A stretch of 18,719 bases of DNA from an uncultured Flavobacterium sp. (GCF_946479975.1 NZ_CAMLIX010000082.1:1-18719), one strand, 5' to 3'; positions 7,680 to 16,258 are shown, numbered from the stretch's first letter. Notes: a model not told the origin generated them from the letters alone. Translations and numbers: made by a program.

Positions 7680-8060
7680 TTATCTTTGCAAGTTTTTAGC
7701 TTCGATACTCATTGTTGCATGAGGAACGATTTTAAGCCTTTCTTTGCTAATTAATTTACCTGTTACTTTACAGATACCATATGTTTTATTTTCAACACGG
7801 AATAAAGCGTTTTTCAAGTCACGAATAAACTTCTCCTGACGAATTGCCAATTGAGAGTTTGCTTCTTTAGACATTGTTTCACTTCCTTCTTCAAAAGCTT
7901 TGAAAGTTGGAGATGTATCGTCCGTTCCGTTATTTAAATCATTCATATAAGCACTTTTGATCAAATCAAGATCTGCTTGTGCTTTTTGGATTTTTGCTTG
8001 TATTATTTCTTTGAACTCTGCTAAATCAGCGTCTGAGTATCTTGTAATTTCATCTATCAT
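7680..8060 (-). CDS. TraR/DksA-family protein with a degenerate zinc finger
   Basis: A 126-residue relative of DksA, the RNA-polymerase secondary-channel protein that works with ppGpp to adjust transcription. Residues 10-85 are helical with coiled-coil character. The segment RVENKTYGICKVTGKLISKERL (from about 88) matches the family's zinc-finger block, where E. coli has EDFGYCESCG. Only Cys97 of the four zinc cysteines remains: the second position is Thr100, and the later pair is replaced around VPHATMSIE. It may therefore fold without zinc, like the zinc-independent DksA2 type. The DxxDxA tip motif of E. coli DksA is not evident; DDTSPTFKAFEEGSE occupies the region. It begins 11 nt after the ileS stop and surely shares its transcript, which ties it to translation-related control. 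Zinc-independent function is inference. Confidence 0.82.
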   Translation of the reverse strand: MIDEITRYSDADLAEFKEIIQAKIQKAQADLDLIKSAYMNDLNNGTDDTSPTFKAFEEGSETMSKEANSQLAIRQEKFIRDLKNALFRVENKTYGICKVTGKLISKERLKIVPHATMSIEAKNLQR

Positions 8061-8071
8061 GGTATTATACT

Positions 8072-11000
8072 TTATTTTGAAATTAATATCATTGTTCTAA
8101 TATCATCAAACTCAATTTCTGTGCCGTTTTCTAAAGCGTCAACAAAAACCAAATCGTCTGTTAATGTTTCAGACTTAATATAGTCTGAGTTTTTCAAAAC
8201 TGCATCTTCTAAAATGCCGTCTCTTTTTATTTGTACTTTGATCTTATCAGTAACTTCAAATCCTGAATCTTTACGGATATTCTGAATTCTGTTTACCAAT
8301 TCTCTCGCGATACCTTCATTTTTTAATTCTTCAGATATTGTGATGTCAAGCGCAACGGTTATTCCGTTTGAATTTGCAACCAGCCAGCCTTCGATATCTT
8401 GTGATGTTATTTCGACGTCTTCTAAGGATAAAGTTACACTATTTCCAGCAATAACAATATCCAGCGTCCCCTGCTTATCCAACTGATTGATCTGATCTGG
8501 AGAAAAATTCTGTATCTCCTTAGAAATCAACCCCATATCTTTTCCAAAACGTGGTCCTAGTGCTTTAAAATTAGGTTTAATTTGTTTCACCAAAATACCA
8601 GAAGCATCATCTAAAAGTTCAATTTCTTTTACGTTTACCTCAGCTTTTACCAAGTCAGAAATGGCTTCAATTTCAGTACGCTGATTCTCGTCAAGCACTG
8701 GAATCATTACCTTTTGCAAAGGCTGACGCACTTTAATCATCTCTTTTTTACGTAGTGATAAAACTAGTGAAGAGATAGTTTGCGCCTTCTGCATTTTACT
8801 TTCTAACGTTTTATTAACAAAGTTTTCGACAAATTTTGGGAATTCAGCCAAGTGAACACTAGCAAAATCCTCTGTTTTTGTTGAAGCTGTTAAATCACGA
8901 TATAATTTATCCATGAAAAACGGCGCTACCGGAGCACTCAATTTGCTGATTGTAAGCAAACAGGCATAGAGTGTTTGGTAAGCTGCAATTTTATCTTTCG
9001 CATATTCGCCTTTCCAGAAACGACGACGGCATAAACGAACGTACCAGTTACTTAAGTTTTCCTGAACAAAGTCTGAAATTGCTCTTGTTGCTTTTGTAGG
9101 TTCATAATCTGCGTAGCATTCATCAACAAATTTTATTAACGTATGCAATTCAGAAATAATCCACTGATCGATTTCAGGTCTTTCGTTTAACGGAATTTCA
9201 GCTTCAGCATATTTAAATCCATCAATGTTCGCATATAACGAGAAGAATGAATAGGTATTGTAAAGTGTTCCGAAGAATTTGCGTCTAACCTCAGCAATTC
9301 CTTCCAAGTCAAACTTCAAGTTATCCCACGGATTTGCATTCATAATCATGTACCAGCGTGTGGCATCAGGACCGTATTCTGCGATGGTTTTAAATGGATC
9401 TATAGTATTGCCTTTACTCTTAGACATTTTGATTCCATTTTTATCTAAAACCAAACCATTTGAAACTACGTTTTTATAAGCTACTTTATCAAAAACCAAA
9501 GTTCCGATAGCGTGAAGCGTATAAAACCATCCACGAGTCTGATCTACTCCTTCTGCAATAAAATCTGCAGGAAAATCTTTGTTTCCATCAATTTTATCTT
9601 TGTTTTCAAAAGGGTAATGCCATTGTGCATATGGCATTGCTCCAGAATCAAACCAAACATCAATTAAATCGCTTTCGCGTTTCATTGGCTGGCCTGAAGC
9701 CGAAACCAAAGTAATTTGATCGACTACATTTTTGTGTAAATCAATTAAATCATAATTTGATTCAGTCATGTTTCCGATTTCAAAACCTTTAAACGGATTT
9801 TCTTTTTGAAAACCAGCTTCAATAGACTTCTCAATTGCATTGTAAAGTTCCTCAACAGAACCGATTAGAACTTCTTCTTTTTTATCTTCAGTTCTCCAAA
9901 TTGGCAGTGGAATTCCCCAGTATCTAGAACGAGATAAATTCCAGTCGTTGGCATTTTTTAACCAATTTCCAAAACGTCCCTCACCAGTAGATTTAGGCTT
10001 CCAGTTGATAGTTTCGTTCAGGTCGAACATTCTATCTTTTACATCGGTTACTTTAATAAACCATGAATCGAGAGGATAATACAAAAGGGGCTCATCAGTT
10101 CTCCAGCTGTGTGGATAACTGTGTACGTATTTCTCTACTTTGAAAGCTTTATTTTCTTCTTTTAAACGAATTGCAATTTCTACATCTACAGATTTCTCTG
10201 GCGCTTGTCCTGCATCGTAATATTCATTTTTAACATATTTACCAGCTAAATCTCCTAAATGAGAAGTAAATTTTCCTTGTAAATCTACTAAAGGAACCGC
10301 ATTTCCATCTTCATCTAAAACCAACATTGGCGGTACTTCTGGTTTTGCTTCTTTTGCAACTTTAGCATCATCTGCACCAAAAGTAGGCGCTGTATGTACA
10401 ATTCCTGTTCCGTCTTCAGTTGTAACGAAATCACCTGCGATTACTCTAAATGCATTTTCAGCATTTTCATAAGGCAATACGTAAGGCAATAACTGCTCGT
10501 AACGGATTTCTACTAAATCTGTTCCTTTTGCTTCGGTTAAGATTTTGTACGGCAATTTTTTGTCGCCATTTTTCACGTTGTCAAAATCAGCGTCATCTTC
10601 ACTTAAGAAAAATCCTTTTCCGAATTGTTTTCCAACTAAATTTTTAGCCAAAACAACATTTACAGGTTCAAAAGTATATTGATTAAAAGTTTTTACTAAA
10701 ACATAATCGATTTTTGGACCAACTGTCAAAGCAGTGTTTGATGGCAAAGTCCAAGGAGTTGTCGTCCAAGCTAAAATGTGGATATCTCCAAAACCTTGCA
10801 AGAATGAAGGCAAAGTTTCAGGAAGCGTTTTAAACTGCGCGACAATCGTAGTATCTGTAACATCACGATACGCTCCAGGCTGATTTACTTCGTGAGAAGA
10901 CAATCCAGTTCCTGCTTTTGGAGAATAAGGCTGAATTGTGTACCCTTTGTACAACAAACCTTTATCGTAGATTTGTTTCAAAAGCCACCAAACAGACTCC

Positions 11001-11473
11001 ATATATTTTGGTTTATAAGTCACATATGGATCTTCCATATCAACCCAATACCCCATTTTTTCGGTCAAATCATTCCATACGTCAGTATAACGCATAACGG
11101 TTTTTTTACACGCTTCGTTATATTCTTCGATAGAAATCGTTTTACCAATATCTTCTTTTGTAATTCCTAATTCTTTCTCAGTCCCCAATTCTACAGGCAA
11201 ACCATGGGTATCCCAACCAGCTTTTCTTTTAACCTGAAAACCTTTTTGAGTTTTATATCTGCAAAAAATATCTTTAATCGCACGCGCCATTACGTGGTGA
11301 ATTCCTGGTAATCCGTTTGCTGAAGGCGGACCTTCAAAAAATACGTAAGGCTCAGCACCTTCGCGAGTTGTTACACTCTTTTCAAATATATTTTCTTTCT
11401 TCCAAAAATCAAGAACTTCAGATGCTACAGTTGGCAAGTCAAGTCCTTTGTATTCAGTAAATTTTGTGCTCAT
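8072..11473 (-). CDS. ileS: Isoleucyl-tRNA synthetase, type 2
   Basis: A class I synthetase that charges tRNA-Ile with isoleucine and edits valine. Its 1133 residues, and the sequence style, fit the type 2 (eukaryote-like) IleRS group rather than the shorter type 1. The first signature is PSANGLPGIHH: residues 57-60 read GIHH instead of HxGH, with the first and third positions swapped. The second signature KMSKSKGN starts at Lys682. Between them are the editing-domain block WTTTPWTLPSNTAL (236 onward) and DWNLSRSRYWGIPLP (510 onward). The anticodon-binding region follows with ISDFVQENLSNWYVRLCRRRFW. The C-terminal part lacks a type 1 zinc finger. The swapped signature is known in a subset of bacterial type 2 enzymes with extreme mupirocin resistance. 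It is co-transcribed with the DksA-like gene downstream. Confidence 0.97.
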   Translation of the reverse strand: MSTKFTEYKGLDLPTVASEVLDFWKKENIFEKSVTTREGAEPYVFFEGPPSANGLPGIHHVMARAIKDIFCRYKTQKGFQVKRKAGWDTHGLPVELGTEKELGITKEDIGKTISIEEYNEACKKTVMRYTDVWNDLTEKMGYWVDMEDPYVTYKPKYMESVWWLLKQIYDKGLLYKGYTIQPYSPKAGTGLSSHEVNQPGAYRDVTDTTIVAQFKTLPETLPSFLQGFGDIHILAWTTTPWTLPSNTALTVGPKIDYVLVKTFNQYTFEPVNVVLAKNLVGKQFGKGFFLSEDDADFDNVKNGDKKLPYKILTEAKGTDLVEIRYEQLLPYVLPYENAENAFRVIAGDFVTTEDGTGIVHTAPTFGADDAKVAKEAKPEVPPMLVLDEDGNAVPLVDLQGKFTSHLGDLAGKYVKNEYYDAGQAPEKSVDVEIAIRLKEENKAFKVEKYVHSYPHSWRTDEPLLYYPLDSWFIKVTDVKDRMFDLNETINWKPKSTGEGRFGNWLKNANDWNLSRSRYWGIPLPIWRTEDKKEEVLIGSVEELYNAIEKSIEAGFQKENPFKGFEIGNMTESNYDLIDLHKNVVDQITLVSASGQPMKRESDLIDVWFDSGAMPYAQWHYPFENKDKIDGNKDFPADFIAEGVDQTRGWFYTLHAIGTLVFDKVAYKNVVSNGLVLDKNGIKMSKSKGNTIDPFKTIAEYGPDATRWYMIMNANPWDNLKFDLEGIAEVRRKFFGTLYNTYSFFSLYANIDGFKYAEAEIPLNERPEIDQWIISELHTLIKFVDECYADYEPTKATRAISDFVQENLSNWYVRLCRRRFWKGEYAKDKIAAYQTLYACLLTISKLSAPVAPFFMDKLYRDLTASTKTEDFASVHLAEFPKFVENFVNKTLESKMQKAQTISSLVLSLRKKEMIKVRQPLQKVMIPVLDENQRTEIEAISDLVKAEVNVKEIELLDDASGILVKQIKPNFKALGPRFGKDMGLISKEIQNFSPDQINQLDKQGTLDIVIAGNSVTLSLEDVEITSQDIEGWLVANSNGITVALDITISEELKNEGIARELVNRIQNIRKDSGFEVTDKIKVQIKRDGILEDAVLKNSDYIKSETLTDDLVFVDALENGTEIEFDDIRTMILISK

Positions 11474-11497
11474 TTTATCCTTTTCTTTAACGAGGTG

Positions 11498-11505
11498 CGA
11501 AAGTA
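11498..11505 (-). promoter_or_regulatory. Candidate -7 box of ileS
   Basis: TACTTTCG on the minus strand differs from TAnnTTTG at one base and lies 25 nt before the ileS ATG, with an A-rich purine tract (AAAGAAAAGGATAAA) directly before the start. No TTG at the right -33 distance was found. The 130-nt gap between recO and ileS holds nothing else I can support, and no T-box or other riboswitch structure was seen. Confidence 0.33.
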
Positions 11506-11603
11506 AGGAATTTTGAGGGAAATAGATAAAAGATGATAGAAAAAAGACCGACTTGAGGAAATTTCGAGTAGATTCTGCAACAAATACTGTGCTTTTGATT
11601 GAT

Positions 11604-12317
11604 TTATGAGAAAACTTCTTTTAAAATATCTAAAGATTTCGGTTTTTTAAACCCATCCAAATGCAGACTGTAATAATCAATTATAATTTTTAGAAGAATT
11701 TGTCTTTCTATAACATGAAAGACTTTTTGATCATTATCGAATTTTAAATCGATTAATTTTTTAAATAGATTCGTTTCATGTTCTGAAAGTACACTTGCCC
11801 CTTGAAAAAGTGTAAAAACACCTTCATTCATTTCAAAATGAGGCAGATTAATTTCTGAGAGGTCTGGATAAAAACCGAGATATTTTGTAATTTCTAAAAG
11901 CAGAATCAAATGAAAATTTGAAATTTCGTCGTGATGATCAAGCCAAGTCAGCGCTGTTTCTAAAAAAAGAAAAAGCTGTTCGTTTTTTTCTTCTTCCTGA
12001 ATGGAATAATGAAGCATTTCAGAAAGAAACATTACCATTGTACTTTTCACAATATCAGTATGAATGCTTTGAAATGGAATGGCCGTTTTTATTTCTTTAA
12101 AATTTTCTAAAGTTCCTTTATTTTTATGAACAGCTTCAATTTCTAAAATCGAAAAAGGCTGAAAATAAGCAATCTTCTGACTTGCCTTTCGACTCGAAAA
12201 AGCATCGCGTACAAAATAAGACTTCAGTCCGTTAGAAAGCGTAAAGCATTTTACGATCAAGCTTTTTTCCTGAAATTTTAAAGACGATATTACTATGGCT
12301 TTGGTTTTGACGAGCAC
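11604..12317 (-). CDS. recO: DNA repair protein RecO
   Basis: A recombination mediator that, with RecR (and RecF), loads RecA on SSB-coated single-stranded DNA. The 237 residues fit the family. The N-terminal OB fold (about 1-80) opens with MLVKTKAIVISSLKFQEKSLIV and continues through GLKSYFVRDAFSSRK and FQPFSILEIE. The helical C-terminal domain shows SEMLHYSIQEEEKNEQLFLFLE and LLLEITKYLGFYPDL. It has no zinc-finger cysteines, as in E. coli RecO and unlike the zinc-binding members. It follows porZ by 97 nt on the same strand; the recO/porZ pairing is common in Bacteroidota as far as I know. The AddA-like enzyme elsewhere in the window acts in the same repair process, but the genes are not linked in an operon. 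Confidence 0.92.
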   Translation of the reverse strand: MLVKTKAIVISSLKFQEKSLIVKCFTLSNGLKSYFVRDAFSSRKASQKIAYFQPFSILEIEAVHKNKGTLENFKEIKTAIPFQSIHTDIVKSTMVMFLSEMLHYSIQEEEKNEQLFLFLETALTWLDHHDEISNFHLILLLEITKYLGFYPDLSEINLPHFEMNEGVFTLFQGASVLSEHETNLFKKLIDLKFDNDQKVFHVIERQILLKIIIDYYSLHLDGFKKPKSLDILKEVFS

Positions 12318-12325
12318 AGGTTATT

Positions 12326-12362
12326 ATAGATTTTAGTCCCGAAGCCTCGGGATAGATTTTAG
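12326..12362. repeat. GC-rich palindrome flanked by 11-bp direct repeats
   Basis: The palindrome TCCCGA-AGCC-TCGGGA (12337-12352) stands out in an AT-rich intergenic gap. It is flanked by two exact copies of ATAGATTTTAG (12326-12336 and 12352-12362, the latter sharing one base with the palindrome). It lies between the recO start and the porZ stop. There is no T run after the stem in either direction, so it is a poor intrinsic terminator. It looks like a REP-type dispersed palindrome; that is inference from one copy. Confidence 0.5.
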
Positions 12363-12414
12363 ATTTTTATAGAGTTCATTACAACTGACCACTAAAAAAC
12401 TGAACACTGAATAC

Positions 12415-14697
12415 TTAGCGAATAATCATTACCTTTTTAACTTTAGTTTCGCTTCCGTCTTGCGCAGAAATAAAAACCATATAAACTCCAGAAGCAACTT
12501 TATATTTCCCGAAAGCAGTTGTATCCCATTCGATTGTTCCGCCAGAAGAAGTTATTTCGTAAACTAAATTTCCTTCGATATCTGTGATTTTCACGTTGGC
12601 TTTATCAATTAAACCCGCAACTTTTACAGTTCCCGAATAAGCAGGACGAACTGGATTTGGATAAACATACACATTATTAAGATTGTCGTTGGCTCCCGTT
12701 GCGATTCCGTTAAATGAAACCATTCCTTTATTGGTAACAATAAAAACTTCTCCTGTTTTACTGTTTATTTTAATGTCGTTTACATAATTGCTTGGCAGAG
12801 GCGAATTGTTTATTGTAAAATGATATTTTGTTTCCTGACCATTTGGAGAAACCATAAAAACACCAGAATCTGCTGTTCCAATCCATTTATTATTGGCTCC
12901 GTCAACCGTTATCGAGGTAATAAACTGCTCATAGAGTAATTCCTGCGCCAGATTATCTTCGGTAATAATAATGGGATTTGCTTTTAACTGATTTTCGGAC
13001 TGGAAACTAGAAACATTCGACAATACTCTCAAACCTTTTGAGGTTCCAATCCAAAGCTGGTTTCTTGTATCTAACGCAATAGTTCTAACATCTGCAATTG
13101 GCAGATTTCCAACATCTGCGCCAAATGTTATTTTTTTAAACGTATTTGTAGTTTCATTAAAACCTACAACTCCATCTCGATTTGTTCCAAACCATTTTAC
13201 GTTATTTCGATCGACAATTAAACTGGAATAACTAATATTTTCTGGTATGTCAAAAACCGAAGTCATCGAATAACTTCCCCATTGACCATTGGTTTTTAAA
13301 ACCTTTAAACCATTATTTATTCTGTTGTTTGTAATCCAAAGATTTCCAGATTTATCAAAAGCATTTGCATTAATACGAACATCAATATAATCTGCACCTG
13401 CGTTTGTAATCGATTCTAGTCCACTATTTTTTTCATTATATAAAAAATTAGGAACCTCATTTTCAATCTTTAATAATCCGGAGAAAAAAGAACTCGCATA
13501 AACCTGTTTTTCATTATTCGGATTTACCAATACTCTGGTTATTGATTTTGCATCGTAAACCTCAGAATACGGAATATTTAACCAGCCCAGAGCATTAAAA
13601 CGACTTACTCCATAACTGTCTAACGGATACGGATCGTAAGAAGCATCATAATCACCATAAACTGCCCAAATGTTATTTGGACTTACATCTATAGAAAAAA
13701 TATTGTTTTTTACAGGACCAGTTGGTGTATTGTTTTGAAAAGTATTTGCACTACTAAGAGTAGAAAAAAACAATCCTTTTTCTTTTGTTCCAATAAAAAT
13801 TTGATCACCAACTGCAGTTGCGCAGCTAAAATTTAAAGTATTATCTAAAACCTGAGTATTTGTAATCTGACGGTTTACAACCATTTGGTTATTGTACACA
13901 TAAACCGTATTCGCTGTTGTCACAAACAGATTATGATTTTTTGCACGCATATCTACAGACGCTTGAGGCAATTGAAAAAAACTTATAAAGGTGTTCGAAT
14001 TGTAACGATGAATATTCCCCGTGTTGTTTACCGCAATAAGTTCTGTATCTAAAGCTTCAACACTAGACCAATCTCCTGTATTTACAACGGTCCATTGATT
14101 AAAATCTATCAGATTTGCGTTTGTGCTGACTGCTCTTCTAATACCGCTTGATGTCGCTGCGAAAATAAATCCGTTGTATAAAGTCGTTTGTTTAACACTG
14201 ATTTCAGCACCATTATCGCCAATAAAATAAGTATCACCAAATTGAGAAGTATTTAAATTAAACTGCACAATTCCGAAATCGCAAGAAACATATACCAAAC
14301 CATTGTATTCCATGAAATGGTTGATCTTTTTGGTATTTGCGGGAAGCTGTTTATTGATTATATCTACAATTTTCAAAATACTTCCGTCACTTTCGTTTAT
14401 CAAAATCATTAAACCATTTTCATAACCAACCAACGTTTTTTTGAATGCTTCACTATAATAAACCGAAGAAATAGTCTGACCCGATAATCCGTTAACCGTG
14501 GTTATGGTTTTTAAAACATTTGTCGTTGTATTTTTTGAAAATAGCGCATTTTCTGAAGCTGCTAAAATACCTGTCGAAGATTCTGAAATATCTTTTATTT
14601 CATTAAATGAAAAATAACCCTGCCAAGACGATTTATTCTGTGCCTGACAAAACTGTATTAATGCTAAAAAGAAAATGCAGAAAAGTAACTTTTTCAT
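12415..14697 (-). CDS. porZ: PorZ-like T9SS cell-surface beta-propeller protein
   Basis: A component of the type IX secretion attachment complex (PorU, PorV, PorQ, PorZ), which anchors cargo at the outer surface. From the ATG at 14697 the product has 760 residues. It opens with a Sec signal peptide (MKKLLFCIFFLALIQFCQA, cleavage before QNKSSW). Many short propeller-like repeats follow, such as NGLSGQTISSVYY, IGTKEKGLFFST, WIGTSKGLRVLS and WIGTADSGVFMV, which suggests two beta-propellers. The last 80 residues are a T9SS type A sorting domain, starting VYVYPNPVRP and ending SGVYMVFIS..KVKKVMIIR. A longer in-frame start at 14739 would place 14 residues before the signal peptide and upstream of the likely promoter, so it is rejected. 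The cysteine at the end of the signal peptide is not in a lipobox. The neighbour recO fits the usual PorZ context. Confidence 0.88.
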   Translation of the reverse strand: MKKLLFCIFFLALIQFCQAQNKSSWQGYFSFNEIKDISESSTGILAASENALFSKNTTTNVLKTITTVNGLSGQTISSVYYSEAFKKTLVGYENGLMILINESDGSILKIVDIINKQLPANTKKINHFMEYNGLVYVSCDFGIVQFNLNTSQFGDTYFIGDNGAEISVKQTTLYNGFIFAATSSGIRRAVSTNANLIDFNQWTVVNTGDWSSVEALDTELIAVNNTGNIHRYNSNTFISFFQLPQASVDMRAKNHNLFVTTANTVYVYNNQMVVNRQITNTQVLDNTLNFSCATAVGDQIFIGTKEKGLFFSTLSSANTFQNNTPTGPVKNNIFSIDVSPNNIWAVYGDYDASYDPYPLDSYGVSRFNALGWLNIPYSEVYDAKSITRVLVNPNNEKQVYASSFFSGLLKIENEVPNFLYNEKNSGLESITNAGADYIDVRINANAFDKSGNLWITNNRINNGLKVLKTNGQWGSYSMTSVFDIPENISYSSLIVDRNNVKWFGTNRDGVVGFNETTNTFKKITFGADVGNLPIADVRTIALDTRNQLWIGTSKGLRVLSNVSSFQSENQLKANPIIITEDNLAQELLYEQFITSITVDGANNKWIGTADSGVFMVSPNGQETKYHFTINNSPLPSNYVNDIKINSKTGEVFIVTNKGMVSFNGIATGANDNLNNVYVYPNPVRPAYSGTVKVAGLIDKANVKITDIEGNLVYEITSSGGTIEWDTTAFGKYKVASGVYMVFISAQDGSETKVKKVMIIR

Positions 14698-14718
14698 TAG
14701 TGGATGTATTCGAATAGA

Positions 14719-14726
14719 CAAATATA
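14719..14726 (-). promoter_or_regulatory. Candidate -7 box of porZ
   Basis: TATATTTG on the minus strand matches TAnnTTTG and lies 21 nt before the ATG at 14697, between the gdhA terminator and porZ. It lies within the first codons of the longer frame, which supports the shorter start. No -33 TTG is seen at normal spacing. Confidence 0.4.
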
Positions 14727-14760
14727 CTACAAACGGCATTATTTAATTTTGGTACCAACA

Positions 14761-14796
14761 AAAAATGCCTTCGACTTTTTGATCGAAGGCATTTTT
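14761..14796 (-). terminator. Terminator of gdhA
   Basis: A perfect 14-bp stem, AAAAATGCCTTCGA with TCGAAGGCATTTTT, has an 8-nt loop and ends in T on the minus strand. It begins 21 nt after the gdhA stop codon and insulates porZ. Confidence 0.87.
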
Positions 14797-14817
14797 ATAG
14801 TTTTTAAAAGTAAATCT

Positions 14818-16161
14818 TTAAACTACACCTTGTGCAAGCATAGCATCGGCAACTTTTACAAATCCGGCAATGTTAGCTCCTTTTACGTAGTTAACATATC
14901 CGTCTTCTTCAGCACCATATTTTTTACATTGGTTATGAATTCCAACCATAATATCTTTTAATCTCAAATCTACTTCTTCACTTGTCCAGTTTAGACGAAT
15001 TGAGTTCTGCGTCATTTCTAATCCAGATGCAGCAACACCACCAGCGTTTGCCGCTTTTCCTGGAGCAAATAAAACCTTATTGTCTAAGAAAAGTTTAATA
15101 GCATCTAATGTCGAAGGCATATTCGCCGCTTCGGTCACACATAAAACACCATTATCAATTAGTTTTTGTGCATCGTCACCGTTCAATTCATTTTGAGTAG
15201 CACATGGAATGGCAATATCTACTTTTACTTCCCAAGGGCTTTTTCCTTTGTGGAAAATAGCATTTGGATATTTCTCTAAGTATCTTTCTGCTCTATTATC
15301 TCCAGTCGCTCTCATTTCGACCATATGTTCGATTTTTTCTCCTGAGATTCCTTCTTGGTCATAAATATAACCATCAGGTCCAGAAATCGTAACGACTTTT
15401 CCTCCAAGTTCATTTACTTTTAAAGCAACTCCCCAAGCCACATTTCCGAATCCAGAAATAGCCACTGTTTTACCTTTAATATCCTGACCAATTGTACGAA
15501 GCATTTGATCTGTAAAATAAACCACTCCATATCCTGTAGCTTCTGGTCTAATTAATGAACCTCCGTAAGCCAAACCTTTTCCAGTTAAAACTCCTGTAAA
15601 TTCATTTCTAATTCTTTTGTATTGTCCAAATAAATATCCAATTTCTCTTGCTCCAACACCAATATCTCCAGCAGGAACGTCAAGGTCTGGACCAATATGA
15701 CGACATAATTCTGTCATGAATGACTGGCAGAAACGCATAATTTCAGCATCTGATTTTCCTTCAGGATCAAAATCAGAACCTCCTTTTCCTCCACCCATTG
15801 GAAGCGTTGTCAAACTGTTTTTGAATACTTGTTCGAAAGCTAAAAATTTCAAAACAGATAAATTTACAGTATGATGAAATCTTATTCCTCCTTTATAAGG
15901 TCCAATTGCTGAGTTCATCTGGATTCTAAAACCTCTGTTTACGATAATTTCTCCTTTATCATCAACCCAAGGAACTCTAAAAATGATTGAACGTTCTGGT
16001 TCAGCGATTCTTAAAAGAATGTTCTTACCATCATATTTTTTTCGCTCAGAAATAAAAGGAATTACAGTTTCTGCAAATTCTCTAACCGCTTGTAGAAATT
16101 CTGGCTCATTTGGATTTTTTGACTCAACAAGAGCCATAAATTCATTTATTTTTTGTTCCAT
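14818..16161 (-). CDS. gdhA: NADP-specific glutamate dehydrogenase
   Basis: Makes glutamate from 2-oxoglutarate and ammonia (reversibly), a main route of ammonia assimilation in the cytoplasm. At 447 residues it equals the E. coli hexameric enzyme. Visible blocks are GPYKGGIRFH (Lys90 and surroundings), the glutamate-binding PMGGGKGGSDFDP with Lys126, PAGDIGVGAREIGYLFGQYKR with Asp166, the substrate-domain RPEATGYG (205 onward), the Rossmann glycine motif GFGNVA (237-242), and AANAGGVAASGLEMTQN. Ser after the second Rossmann strand (VVTISGPDG) favours NADP. It is a single-gene unit, with a terminator right after it and a 322-nt regulatory gap before it. A palindrome at the predicted transcription start suggests repression, perhaps by nitrogen or carbon supply; the regulator is unknown. 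Confidence 0.96.
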   Translation of the reverse strand: MEQKINEFMALVESKNPNEPEFLQAVREFAETVIPFISERKKYDGKNILLRIAEPERSIIFRVPWVDDKGEIIVNRGFRIQMNSAIGPYKGGIRFHHTVNLSVLKFLAFEQVFKNSLTTLPMGGGKGGSDFDPEGKSDAEIMRFCQSFMTELCRHIGPDLDVPAGDIGVGAREIGYLFGQYKRIRNEFTGVLTGKGLAYGGSLIRPEATGYGVVYFTDQMLRTIGQDIKGKTVAISGFGNVAWGVALKVNELGGKVVTISGPDGYIYDQEGISGEKIEHMVEMRATGDNRAERYLEKYPNAIFHKGKSPWEVKVDIAIPCATQNELNGDDAQKLIDNGVLCVTEAANMPSTLDAIKLFLDNKVLFAPGKAANAGGVAASGLEMTQNSIRLNWTSEEVDLRLKDIMVGIHNQCKKYGAEEDGYVNYVKGANIAGFVKVADAMLAQGVV

Positions 16162-16222
16162 ATTTGAAATAAATTTTCAGATAATTTGATTTTATTTTAC
16201 CTTTTTAAATAACGAAATCATT

Positions 16223-16246
16223 CTTAAGAAAACGTTTTCGTTTAAG
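16223..16246. promoter_or_regulatory. Candidate operator palindrome upstream of gdhA
   Basis: GAAAACGTTTTC (16228-16239) is a perfect 12-bp palindrome centred on CG, extended imperfectly by CTTAA on the left and TTAAG on the right. The AAACGTTT core resembles LacI/PurR-family operators. It covers the start expected from the -7 box at 16251-16258, a position suited to repression. The regulator identity is inference. Confidence 0.42.
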
Positions 16247-16250
16247 CACA

Positions 16251-16258
16251 CAAAGATA
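16251..16258 (-). promoter_or_regulatory. -7 box of gdhA
   Basis: TATCTTTG on the minus strand matches TAnnTTTG at all fixed bases, and TGTG follows as is common in Flavobacterium promoters. The leader would be about 85 nt. A -33 TTG at normal spacing is missing, so use may need an activator. Confidence 0.48.

Noticed and set aside
9279..11170. Plus-strand open frames opposite ileS
   Set aside because: Antisense shadows of a strongly conserved gene; products show no domain features.
11474..11603. T-box or other riboswitch before ileS
   Set aside because: No conserved T-box sequence or long stem is visible, and T-boxes are not expected in Bacteroidota.
14698..14739. Longer start for the PorZ-like protein
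   Set aside because: It would put 14 residues before a normal signal peptide and start upstream of the likely -7 box.
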